64,000 bases of DNA from Methylophilaceae bacterium. GTDB lineage: Bacteria > Pseudomonadota > Gammaproteobacteria > Burkholderiales > Methylophilaceae. Where the stretch lies: NCBI GenBank assembly GCA_018398995.1, contig CP073759.1, positions 1,814,311-1,878,310 of the forward strand, written 5' to 3'. The translations under genes were made by a program, and so were the position numbers. Of the stretch, positions 28,056-36,175 are shown piece by piece (the first letter of the stretch is position 1; each line of letters starts with the position of its first letter). The notes beneath the pieces were generated by a model. That model saw only the letters and a list, made by a program, of their open reading frames with translations. It had not been told where the DNA came from and searched no databases.

Positions 28056-29306
28056 ATGACAGAAGATTTGATTATTTTAGGAGGTGGGTGCGCAGGATTA
28101 AGTTTAGCCATGCAATTGGCAAAACTGGGTAAAGATTGCCCCAAAACAACCATTATTGAAAGTCGAGCAAGCTATGTTAATGATCGCACTTGGTGTTATT
28201 GGGGGTCGGATCATACCCAGCATGCATCTGATTGGTTGCGAAGTAGTGAAGATATTCAGGCGGAACAATGGGCTAACAAATCATGGCCTGCAATATTATT
28301 AAAATATCAAAACGATACAGTAAGGGTGAACTGCTTAACAACGCCGTATCAAATGCTTGCATCTTCTATTTTTTATGAAAATGCACTCAAGCTAATCGCA
28401 CACAACGACAACATTCGCTTGATCCGCGATACACCTGTTAATGGCTCTCCTGTCTATTTAAGTGATGCATTACAGGCAGATACTGCTCTAAACGGCGTGT
28501 GGAGAGTACAAACTAACAATCAAGATTTTTTAAGCAAAACAATTGTGGATACTAGGCCAACAAAGACGATGACTGCAGACGATGCGTTGATGTGGCAATC
28601 GTTTTTAGGTCAAGAAGTATCGTTTGAGCATGATACGTTTGATGCTGATTGTGCGACCTTAATGGACTTTGGCGGCGAAAAGCAAAACGGTAGTGATGAA
28701 GTGACTTTTATTTATATTTTACCCATATCCAATCAAAGAGCTTTAGTCGAATTGACCGTTTTTGCCAAAAAGCCAATTGCAAAAGAAGCACTGGAAAAAC
28801 CGCTTGCTAATGCAATTAGAACATTAAACCCTACACAAGCTGCAGTGATTGATCGAACTGAATTTGGCGTGTTGCCCATGGGCTTAAAAGTCAATAATCT
28901 CAAGCATGATGATTCAAGCCAAGATGATCACAAACAACGTAGTTATGTGTATGCGGGATTGTTTTTTGGCGCAGCAAGACCAAGCTCAGGCTACGCTTTT
29001 ATGCGCATACAACGCTGGGCTAAACGCTGTGCACACAGTATCGCAAGCAGCGGAATTCCGATAAGCCATACACCTGATTCGGCATGGCTGACTTGGATGG
29101 ATACCTTGTTTTTAAAGGTAATTTTACATCAGCCAAGTCTGGCGCCTACGCTGTTCATGGCTATGTTTGGTCGTGTCAATGCGCATAGTATGGTTCGATT
29201 TTTAAGTGATCAAGCCAAGCTCAGAGATTATCTATGGATTATTTTGGCACTTCCGCCAATACCCTTTTTAAAGCAGCTTGTCAGACAATTGTTTAACCAT
29301 GACTAA
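28056..29306 (+). CDS. crtY: Lycopene beta-cyclase (CrtY type)
   Basis: Cyclises both ends of lycopene to beta-carotene. Residues 4-20 form the FAD/NAD-binding beta-alpha-beta motif ILGGGCAGLSLAMQLAK; RTWCYWG (about 45-51) and DTRP (about 165) are family marks. Length 416 is slightly above the usual 380-400. Its last codons overlap the blh start by 8 nt (ATGACTAA), which suggests translational coupling. Confidence 0.92.
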   Translation: MTEDLIILGGGCAGLSLAMQLAKLGKDCPKTTIIESRASYVNDRTWCYWGSDHTQHASDWLRSSEDIQAEQWANKSWPAILLKYQNDTVRVNCLTTPYQMLASSIFYENALKLIAHNDNIRLIRDTPVNGSPVYLSDALQADTALNGVWRVQTNNQDFLSKTIVDTRPTKTMTADDALMWQSFLGQEVSFEHDTFDADCATLMDFGGEKQNGSDEVTFIYILPISNQRALVELTVFAKKPIAKEALEKPLANAIRTLNPTQAAVIDRTEFGVLPMGLKVNNLKHDDSSQDDHKQRSYVYAGLFFGAARPSSGYAFMRIQRWAKRCAHSIASSGIPISHTPDSAWLTWMDTLFLKVILHQPSLAPTLFMAMFGRVNAHSMVRFLSDQAKLRDYLWIILALPPIPFLKQLVRQLFNHD

Positions 29307-30234
29307 CGTAATAATAGACAACGCCTCGCGGTTAAATAAATGGACGATGCGTCATAGCAATATATTTTGTATGGCTACCATACTAGTTATCTTATTTTCA
29401 CAGAGTATCGCGGTATTGCCGCATGCCATATTACTTGGCATGATTGTTTTTAGCATTGCTTTGATTGGCGTGCCCCACGGCGCGCTCGATATATTATTTG
29501 CTAAACAGCACTGGAAACTGAATACCGTTTTTCGCTGGTTTGTTTTTTTGCTGACTTATTTAATGTTGGTTGCTCTAGTAGTGGTATTGTGGTTGTGGCA
29601 GCCTATTGTCTTTTTTGTCGGATTTTTAATAATTTCTATCATGCATTTTGCAGATGATTGTCCTGCTAGCACACCAAAGATAATCAAAATATTACAAGGT
29701 GGCGCTTTGATTGTGTTGCCTTCGCTAATGTTTAATACACAAATGGCTCAACTTTTTTCTTATTTTATCAGTCAGGACGCATCGATAATCCTGGTTGAAA
29801 AACTACGTAGTATGGCTTTTTTGTGGTGTTTAGGCCTGTTAGCGAGTGCGCTATGGTTGTTAAAGCGAGATAGGCGTGTGGCACTAGAAGTGATTTCAAC
29901 CAGTTTTTTAGCATTATTGGTTACGCCACTTGTAGCGTTCACTTTATATTTTTGTGGTTTACACAGCATAAGACATATATTGCGTAGTGAAATATTCTTG
30001 AAACCTGAAACAAATATATTAAAAATTACTGGATTAGTTGCACCAACTGTCGCTACGATAATCATTGCTGCACTTTGCTGGAATTTCTTGCCGGCTGCTA
30101 CATTGAATGGTCAATTAATCCAGATTATATTTGTCAGTTTGGCCGCACTTACGCTCCCGCATATGCTTATTTTATATCTATCTGGCTTTGTTTTTTGGAA
30201 TAAGGGCGAGGGCACCCAACAGACGTTGCCCTGA
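29299..30234 (+). CDS. blh: Beta-carotene 15,15'-dioxygenase, Brp/Blh family
   Basis: Membrane iron enzyme that splits beta-carotene into two retinal molecules, the chromophore for the proteorhodopsin upstream. About eight hydrophobic segments. The conserved His residues appear in GVPHGALDILF (about residue 56), MHFADD, GLHSIRH and LPHMLILY, in the family order. I start it at ATG 29299 inside the crtY end; TTG 29278 would add seven residues. It closes the photosystem gene set, and no terminator follows directly. Confidence 0.93.
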   Translation: MTNVIIDNASRLNKWTMRHSNIFCMATILVILFSQSIAVLPHAILLGMIVFSIALIGVPHGALDILFAKQHWKLNTVFRWFVFLLTYLMLVALVVVLWLWQPIVFFVGFLIISIMHFADDCPASTPKIIKILQGGALIVLPSLMFNTQMAQLFSYFISQDASIILVEKLRSMAFLWCLGLLASALWLLKRDRRVALEVISTSFLALLVTPLVAFTLYFCGLHSIRHILRSEIFLKPETNILKITGLVAPTVATIIIAALCWNFLPAATLNGQLIQIIFVSLAALTLPHMLILYLSGFVFWNKGEGTQQTLP

Positions 30235-30566
30235 CGCTCGATGCCAATTACCTCACCTGTACTGCTTAGTGAATTAATACTGTTTGATTCGAGGTGCTTA
30301 ATTTGCTGAAAAATAGGGTTTTAAAACAACATCCATAAACAGATCGCATGGATTGGGCAGCTGTAGTGCCGCCTGAAGATCAAGAAAATCTGCATGAACA
30401 GCATTTATTATTCGCTATTTATTTGCTGATATTAAGCAAATTGCTCACTTATAAAATAAAATGAGTTTGTTTGATTTGCTGTAATAAATACCCCTGCATA
30501 AGCACTTTGACACGCTATGACTTTAGCGCTAGGATTCAGTCTCATTCAACTTTTCAGGGTATTAAT
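30235..30566. other. Intergenic region after blh
   Basis: 332 nt, AT-rich. A 38-codon frame (30348-30464, MDWAAVVPPEDQ...) has no ribosome site and no recognisable family, so it is not called as a gene. It may be decayed coding DNA or chance. No terminator-like hairpin follows blh. Confidence 0.4.
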
Positions 30567-31025
30567 ATGGCCTCATCTTTGCAAAAAGCGCGTAATACAA
30601 AATCGACGCGTTTATGGTTTTTGGTATTGTTATTGGTGATTGTGGTTGCTCTGTATATGACGGGCATTATTAAGAAAGGCTTTGCAATTGGGTTGGGTAT
30701 ATTATTGCTAGCGGCAATTGGTATTCAAACGTTTGATTATGATCTGGATTTAGGCACTTTATGGGAAACTGGTAGCATTAAAGAGTCGCGCGTACAACAG
30801 ACAAAAGACGGTGTGGTATTGAAGGGTGATTGCGTGAGGCCGGCTGGCAAATCTAAAGAGTTTGACTTAAATTGCAGTAATTTTAGTACGCAAGCAAAGT
30901 ATGATTATTGTGCCGAACAAATAGCCAACAACAATCAAGGACTTGATAGAGCAAAAATCATTAACTTAGATGTGTATGGTTTGGATGGCAATAAAAATGG
31001 GATAGTTTGCGAGGCTTTACCATAA
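30567..31025 (+). CDS. Small membrane protein with Excalibur-like calcium motif
   Basis: 152 residues from ATG 30567; an earlier in-frame start at 30471 would add 32 residues without family character. Two hydrophobic segments (about 15-35 and 38-55) anchor it in the membrane. The C-terminal half would be outside, with four or five cysteines and the ending LDGNKNGIVCE, a variant of the Excalibur consensus DxDxDGxxCE in which two Asp are Asn. Function unknown; Excalibur domains occur in surface proteins and near nucleases. It stands alone and has its own terminator. Confidence 0.7.
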   Translation: MASSLQKARNTKSTRLWFLVLLLVIVVALYMTGIIKKGFAIGLGILLLAAIGIQTFDYDLDLGTLWETGSIKESRVQQTKDGVVLKGDCVRPAGKSKEFDLNCSNFSTQAKYDYCAEQIANNNQGLDRAKIINLDVYGLDGNKNGIVCEALP

Positions 31026-31045
31026 ATGTTGGTATTGGATTGTTT

Positions 31046-31070
31046 AAAAGCCGCTTTTTGCGGCTTTTTT
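31046..31070 (+). terminator. Rho-independent terminator
   Basis: AAAAGCCG, loop CTTTTTG, CGGCTTTTTT. It lies 20 nt after the Excalibur-motif protein. Confidence 0.88.
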
Positions 31071-31182
31071 AAACGACATGATGGCTTCGTGACGGTTTGT
31101 TTTTAATGGTATAGCAAATGGCTCGACAATAGTTTGATGGTGTTTTTGCTCTTCTGCTAATGTGACTCAGGCCTGATTTAAC

Positions 31183-31839
31183 TTAATTTTTTCCAAATGT
31201 TAGTGCTTCAGCATTGGGATCATTTTCCCAAAAATGATAAAAGTCTCGGACAACATCAAGATACAAATCGCGAATTTCTTTCGTTTTAAATAAAGGCAAA
31301 GTGAGGTCAACCGATATACGATAGGCCGCATGATTTTTGATTGGCGCTTCTCTTAGACGTAATAAAATGATTTTAACTAATTTGCTTCTTGTATCAATGA
31401 TAGAGTAATCTGCACCAAGATTGGTTAGCGCTTGGAGATAGCCGGTAAGTGATTGGTTTTCTTCCGTGTTAAATGTTGCACCATCTAAATTTTTGGTCAG
31501 AGCGTCTAATGTTGAATGTTTGGGCTTCCATTTAATTTCTTTTGTACTAAAGCCATAGTACTCATGAAACATTGCAATCGCTTTAATATCATCCATCCAA
31601 AACGGAAAATATTCGCGTGCGGTATTAAGCGCATTACTTCTGTCTTCTAGTGGCAGTTGGATGAGGGTTTCTTCTAATGCAAAGGCAAATGCTTTGCGCG
31701 TTTGTTCTTTGATGACTAATTTAATCATTAAACTATCTAAAAAGCGCGAACGTAGGAAAAGTGTATTTGTGGATGCGCCTTTACTTTGTAAAAATTTTAA
31801 ATAAGCATCCGCAGCTTGTTTTTCTCTAGTCTTGGCCAT
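31183..31839 (-). CDS. Protein of unknown function
   Basis: 218 residues, ATG start, no signal peptide or membrane segment, mostly predicted helical. Lys-rich N terminus (MAKTREKQAADAYLKFLQSKG). Aromatic segments REYFPFWMDD (about 74-83), MFHEYYGFS (about 88-96) and DFYHFWEND (about 200-208) stand out. I do not recognise the family. Codon use looks like that of its neighbours. It is single-gene, divergent from the carbonic-anhydrase-like gene and converging on the terminator at 31046. Probably a real cytoplasmic protein. Confidence 0.6.
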   Translation of the reverse strand: MAKTREKQAADAYLKFLQSKGASTNTLFLRSRFLDSLMIKLVIKEQTRKAFAFALEETLIQLPLEDRSNALNTAREYFPFWMDDIKAIAMFHEYYGFSTKEIKWKPKHSTLDALTKNLDGATFNTEENQSLTGYLQALTNLGADYSIIDTRSKLVKIILLRLREAPIKNHAAYRISVDLTLPLFKTKEIRDLYLDVVRDFYHFWENDPNAEALTFGKN

Positions 31840-32092
31840 TTTAGTTGTGAGACACCTTCAATTGATTGATCGTCAGATAGATACCCTTGATTGGATTGCA
31901 TACTATTGAATCTTATTGTATGTGGTTTTTGGCCATTTGATAAGCTGATTTAAACATGAAAACCTTGATTCACTGCCGTTTTGAAGCATATCGTCATTAG
32001 CCATAATAAGCGTGATAGATTGTTTAGCGTTGTGATCGCAGATTTCGAATTTGGTTGGATATCATGGGAGTCGTTGGGTGAGTCAGTGTTTG

Positions 32093-33523
32093 ATGAGAAA
32101 AGTAGCGATTAGCTTATTATTAAGCATGCCGTATGCTAGTACATATGCAGCGCAATGGATTAATCTGCAAGAGAGTAAACATGCAACCTTAATGCTGGAT
32201 AAACAATCGATTGTTGAAACGGGTAAGTATCAAAAAGCATGGGTAAAAATCGACTATGCGACTTTGCAAACCAATTTGGAATATCCTGAGAAAAGTTATA
32301 ACAATGCAAAACTTTTATGGTATTTCAATTGCACAGAACAAAAATTAGCAACAGCGCAGGTTTATCAGCTTTTAAATGAAGAGCAAATTTATTCTGCTGC
32401 AATAGATATCAAAAGGGCGCGCTTTTTAGAACCAGTACCTGAAACAGAAGCTGATATTGCGATGCATTTTGTTTGCCAACAAAAACAACGTGATGAAGAG
32501 TTGAAGCAAAAAAAAGCACGTGCATTAGAAAAGGCAAATAGTCAGCCCATTAGCCCAACGCCAGCGGATAATTCACCAACACCAACACCAACACCAACAC
32601 CAACGCTGATACCTTCAGCTGTAAACCCGCCAGTATCTGCGCCAACAATAGTAAAGCCAACCATTGAATCAGACCAATTATCTGAGAGTGATCAACAAAA
32701 ACAAACGGAAAAATCAGCCATAAAAGGCAAAGAAAAATTAGCTATCGTAAAAGATAACAAAAATAAGGTGGCTAAAGAGCGCGCTAGTGATGAGGTACAT
32801 GTTACAGATAAGCCATTTAAAAAAGCATCAAAAGTTAAGAAAAAACACAAAATGACAGATTGGCAATACACAGGTAGTAATGGACCTGAGTTTTGGGGTG
32901 ACTTAAGTGCGGATTATGTCACTTGTCAAACTGGACGGAATCAATCGCCAATTAATATTGATAAGACAATTATTACAAAGGCTAAGCCACTAAAAACTTT
33001 TCAACGATTTCCGATTACGCATATTGTTCATAATGGAAATACGATTCTGGCCGAATTTAAACCTGGTAATGTAATGGTTGTTGATGAGGTGATGTATCAG
33101 ATGAAACAAGTGAGTTTTCATGCGCCGAGCGAGAATCAGATCATGGGAAAGTCTTACCCATTAGAGGCGCAATTCTTACATGAAGACACCAATGGTAATG
33201 TTGCCTTCTTAGCGGTGATGTATGAACAAGGTAATGAAAATAAAGCGATTACGAAGTTGTGGCAACAATTACCAAAAAGAAAAGGTAAGCCAAGCAAATT
33301 AAACACCACAGTTTTGGCCGGTGAATTAATGCCTAGACCAAAAGACTATTATCGATTTGGTGGTTCTCTGACTACACCGCCGTGTACCGAGGGTGTAGTG
33401 TGGCTGATCATGAAAACAACCATGACAGTCTCTCAGCAACAAATTAATGCGTTTAAAGCCGTCATGGGCGCCGACAATAATCGACCTGTGCAACCGCTGA
33501 ACGGTAGAATGGTGATTGAATAG
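32093..33523 (+). CDS. Exported alpha-carbonic-anhydrase-like protein lacking zinc ligands
   Basis: 476 residues from ATG 32093 (the frame is open from 32051). Signal peptide to about residue 20 (STYA-AQW). Next comes a domain of about 110 residues like the surface-adhesin-E-type domain, a Lys/Pro/Thr linker (about 135-255) with a TP run, then an alpha-CA domain from DWQYTG to the end. CA marks such as GPEFWG, QSPINI, APSEN and TTPPCTEG are present. But the three zinc histidines read Ser341, His343 and Gln360, and the proton-shuttle site is Asn316. It resembles carbonic-anhydrase-related proteins that bind without catalysis. Likely periplasmic or surface located. Confidence 0.85.
   Translation: MRKVAISLLLSMPYASTYAAQWINLQESKHATLMLDKQSIVETGKYQKAWVKIDYATLQTNLEYPEKSYNNAKLLWYFNCTEQKLATAQVYQLLNEEQIYSAAIDIKRARFLEPVPETEADIAMHFVCQQKQRDEELKQKKARALEKANSQPISPTPADNSPTPTPTPTPTLIPSAVNPPVSAPTIVKPTIESDQLSESDQQKQTEKSAIKGKEKLAIVKDNKNKVAKERASDEVHVTDKPFKKASKVKKKHKMTDWQYTGSNGPEFWGDLSADYVTCQTGRNQSPINIDKTIITKAKPLKTFQRFPITHIVHNGNTILAEFKPGNVMVVDEVMYQMKQVSFHAPSENQIMGKSYPLEAQFLHEDTNGNVAFLAVMYEQGNENKAITKLWQQLPKRKGKPSKLNTTVLAGELMPRPKDYYRFGGSLTTPPCTEGVVWLIMKTTMTVSQQQINAFKAVMGADNNRPVQPLNGRMVIE
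32575..32604 (+). repeat. Hexanucleotide microsatellite in the linker
   Basis: Five perfect copies of ACCAAC encode a Thr-Pro run in the flexible linker of the carbonic-anhydrase-like protein. The unit length keeps frame, so copy-number change would alter linker length only. Confidence 0.85.
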
Positions 33524-33533
33524 ACAGTTGTTG

Positions 33534-34469
33534 CTAGCTTTTTTTGGCGCTAGCACTAATAGCTGCGCCAATATGCGCTTGGCCACGTTGCTTGGCTAAA
33601 ACAACTTGTTTTTGTCTTTCAGTTAATGCTGCTTTTTTTTCTTCTGAGGTTTTATCGTAGCAATGCGGACAAGAAATGCCTGGTGTATATTGCTCACTTT
33701 TCATTTCTTCTTGAGAAAGTGGCATACGACATGCATAACATTGATCATAGTCTCCCACTGCGAGGCCATGTTTTACGCCAACGCGTTGATCAAATACAAA
33801 ACATTCACCTTCCCATAAACTTTCTGCTTCGGGCACAGTTTCTAAATATTTAAGAATACCGCCTTGCAGGTGATACACTTCTTCAAAACCTTGTTGTTTC
33901 ATGTAAGAGGAAGCTTTTTCACAACGGATGCCGCCTGTGCAAAACATTGCGACTTTTTTATTTTTGGTTTTATCTAAATTTTGTTCTACAAAGCTTGGAA
34001 ATTCTCTAAACGTGGTTGTTTTCGGGTCAATTGCACCCTTAAAAGTACCAATATGCGTTTCGTAGTCATTGCGCGTATCTAATAAAATAACATCAGGATC
34101 ACTGATGAGCGCGTTCCAATCTTCAGGTTTTACATAAGTACCGACCACGTTATTTGGGTTAACGCCTTCTACACCCATGGTGACAATTTCTTTTTTTAGC
34201 TTCACTTTCATGCGATAAAACGGATGACTATCGGCATAGGATTCTTTGTGTTCTAAATCGCCAAAACGCGGGTCTTGACGTAGATACGCCAAGACGGCAT
34301 GTATATCATCCGATTTTCCTGCAATGGTGCCGTTAATTCCTTCCAGCGCCAGTAATAACGTGCCTTTGATATGATGTTTTACGCAAAAGTCTAAAATAGG
34401 TTTTTGGAGTGTTTGATAGTCAGGCAGGCTAACAAATTTATAGAGTGCTGCTGTTAGAAATTGGTCCAT
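33534..34469 (-). CDS. trhO: tRNA uridine(34) hydroxylase TrhO (rhodanese domain)
   Basis: O2-dependent hydroxylation of U34 in tRNA, the first step to 5-methoxy- or oxyacetyl-uridine. N-terminal YceA domain (about 1-110), rhodanese domain (about 115-220) with Cys177 in [10 protein letters not shown], and a C-terminal part with CYAC and CPHC pairs that may hold zinc. I start it at ATG 34469 ([12 protein letters not shown]), where family homology begins. An upstream start at 34499 is possible; neither has a good ribosome site. Length 311. Convergent with the CA-like gene, 10 nt apart. Confidence 0.92.
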   Translation of the reverse strand: MDQFLTAALYKFVSLPDYQTLQKPILDFCVKHHIKGTLLLALEGINGTIAGKSDDIHAVLAYLRQDPRFGDLEHKESYADSHPFYRMKVKLKKEIVTMGVEGVNPNNVVGTYVKPEDWNALISDPDVILLDTRNDYETHIGTFKGAIDPKTTTFREFPSFVEQNLDKTKNKKVAMFCTGGIRCEKASSYMKQQGFEEVYHLQGGILKYLETVPEAESLWEGECFVFDQRVGVKHGLAVGDYDQCYACRMPLSQEEMKSEQYTPGISCPHCYDKTSEEKKAALTERQKQVVLAKQRGQAHIGAAISASAKKS

Positions 34470-34558
34470 TTGTAAATAACGATAAGCGATAAAATACAAA
34501 TTTTAACATTGTTTCGATTGAATCGATTTGATTCAGATCAGATGATTTATTATCAATA

Positions 34559-35224
34559 TTATGCTTGTAAAACCAGCATTTCTGCTTTACCCATGCCAGA
34601 AACATCCCCCATCCAACGCCTGACTCGACGATTGCTTAATTGAGTAAACTTGGAATCTAGCGTTTGAAAGGATTGATACAATAGGTTTAAAAACGGTAAA
34701 GTGTGCAACCCGCAATCTAACCAAGTCGCTTGCTCTGCGGGCGTTTGCGATAACAATAGTGTGCCGCGCTTCATGCCATAACCGATGTGCGCTCCCGTTT
34801 TGCCCAATACGCCCAGCGTCCCCGCGCGCATATTGGATGCACAATAATCACCGGCATCACCTTCGATTAGCAAGATACCGCGGCGCATTGTATCGCCTGC
34901 TCGTTCGCCAGCATTGCCTTTGCAGATCAACACACCGCCTTGCATTTGTGCACCTATAAAATCGCCAGCATCACCATTGATGGTAATATTGCCTGTTTTC
35001 ATGCGATAACCGATATATTGGAGTTGAGCAGTCGTATTGTTAAAGATTAATGTTGTTGCGTCATCACCTTGGACATCAAATACATCGGCTACTGTTAAGT
35101 TTTTTTCAAGATTAATAGCCAGAATGTCACTGAGCGATTTTCCTTGCAAAGTATCTGGTGTTAGTTTTTTACAGTCAATAATCCGCTTAACAGCATCTTT
35201 CAGAATAAAAGTGAGTGCACTCAT
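34559..35224 (-). CDS. fhcC: Formyltransferase/hydrolase complex subunit C
   Basis: Structural subunit of Fhc, which moves the formyl group from tetrahydromethanopterin to methanofuran and hydrolyses it to formate in methylotrophs. Related to FmdC/FwdC and the glutamate synthase C-terminal beta-helix: repeats of GxxxGxxMxxG type are visible (GDAGDFIGAQMQGG, GNAGERAGDTMRRG, GDAGDYCASNMRAG, GKTGAHIGYGMKRG, about residues 84-155). Length 221. Its ATG overlaps the fhcD stop by 4 nt. Last gene of the operon. Confidence 0.95.
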   Translation of the reverse strand: MSALTFILKDAVKRIIDCKKLTPDTLQGKSLSDILAINLEKNLTVADVFDVQGDDATTLIFNNTTAQLQYIGYRMKTGNITINGDAGDFIGAQMQGGVLICKGNAGERAGDTMRRGILLIEGDAGDYCASNMRAGTLGVLGKTGAHIGYGMKRGTLLLSQTPAEQATWLDCGLHTLPFLNLLYQSFQTLDSKFTQLSNRRVRRWMGDVSGMGKAEMLVLQA

Positions 35225-36162
35225 GCTTGTTCTGCCTCAGTTGATAAGTTGCCATGCATAATGGGGTGTAATTTAAATAAATGCGGGCCAAGCTTGCCAC
35301 CATAATTGCCAGCAGAAATGCGTTTAATGCCATTTTCTGGCCCTAAGGCACAGGCGGCTTCGATGCCAACTTTCATCGATTGTGCAATGTCTTCAAAGGT
35401 TAATCCATCAATGACAATTTCCATGACGCTTTCAATATCGTCGCTTAACTCTGATTTAACAATGCCTTTTAAGGTGGGGCAGAAGGCATCATTGGTGCTT
35501 GCAAACATCTTGGGATATTTGCTGCCAACTTTAGAGCCTGATCGTACAACGCCGCCTGGAAAAGGCATAATCACGTTATGCAGTTTTTTCATTGCATCAA
35601 TTGCTGCCTCGCATGCGGCAAGTACCTGTGGTTGGCTTTGGCCTAATACCAAAAAGTTACCCCCCCCAATCGCGCGAACCATGCCAGTCGATTCTTGGGT
35701 CAGAAATTCACCATCCATCACAGGAATACGCCAATAACGTTGGTTTTCACCTTTTGCATTAGGCAACAGTTTTGCGATTTGATTACCATCGCCAAAATAG
35801 CGTAAATTTTTACCCAAACTGATTTGATCTTCACTCTCAATACCTGCAAACGCAGCAGCAGTTGGACAGGTGAGAATGCATTGACCCATGCGTGTTTCTA
35901 GCTGTTGCATTAATACTTTGCTTCCCATGGCAAACATTAAAATGCTGACGCCTGGGCGACCATCGGGCGTTTCTACCGCTGATAATTCACGTTCGATACC
36001 AGCCTCTACACCACAACCGATTACGCTAGTGGCAAAGCCTGTCATGGCGTTTGCTGCGTGATAAGCCCATTTAAGATTTTGCGCTGTAATGAGCACACGG
36101 GTGCCACGCATATTGAATGCTTCTGCAAAGGTATCGTCTATTTGTACGCCATTTATATTCAT
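35221..36162 (-). CDS. fhcD: Formylmethanofuran:tetrahydromethanopterin formyltransferase subunit
   Basis: Ftr-like subunit of Fhc that transfers formyl between tetrahydromethanopterin and methanofuran. The start INGVQIDDTFAEAFNMRGTR, GCGVEAGIER (about 50-60) and the C-terminal GGKLGPHLFKLHP are strong family marks. The frame is open back to 36234, but ATG 36162 is where homology begins and it lies 13 nt after the fhcA stop. Length 313 is close to the family norm of about 300. Overlaps fhcC by 4 nt. Confidence 0.95.
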   Translation of the reverse strand: MNINGVQIDDTFAEAFNMRGTRVLITAQNLKWAYHAANAMTGFATSVIGCGVEAGIERELSAVETPDGRPGVSILMFAMGSKVLMQQLETRMGQCILTCPTAAAFAGIESEDQISLGKNLRYFGDGNQIAKLLPNAKGENQRYWRIPVMDGEFLTQESTGMVRAIGGGNFLVLGQSQPQVLAACEAAIDAMKKLHNVIMPFPGGVVRSGSKVGSKYPKMFASTNDAFCPTLKGIVKSELSDDIESVMEIVIDGLTFEDIAQSMKVGIEAACALGPENGIKRISAGNYGGKLGPHLFKLHPIMHGNLSTEAEQA

Positions 36163-36175
36163 TTGCTGTAAGTCG

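Noticed and set aside
30348-30464. 38-codon frame MDWAAVVPPEDQ...
   Set aside because: No ribosome site and no recognised family; could be a remnant but cannot be supported as a gene.
32575-32604. Short tandem repeats as a possible CRISPR array
   Set aside because: Units are 6 nt, in frame within a gene, and have no spacers. No CRISPR array or cas gene was seen in the window.
33532-33555. TGCTAGC / GCTAGCA inverted repeat as a terminator
   Set aside because: It lies over the trhO stop codon, the stem is only 7 bp and no T run follows the stem on either strand.
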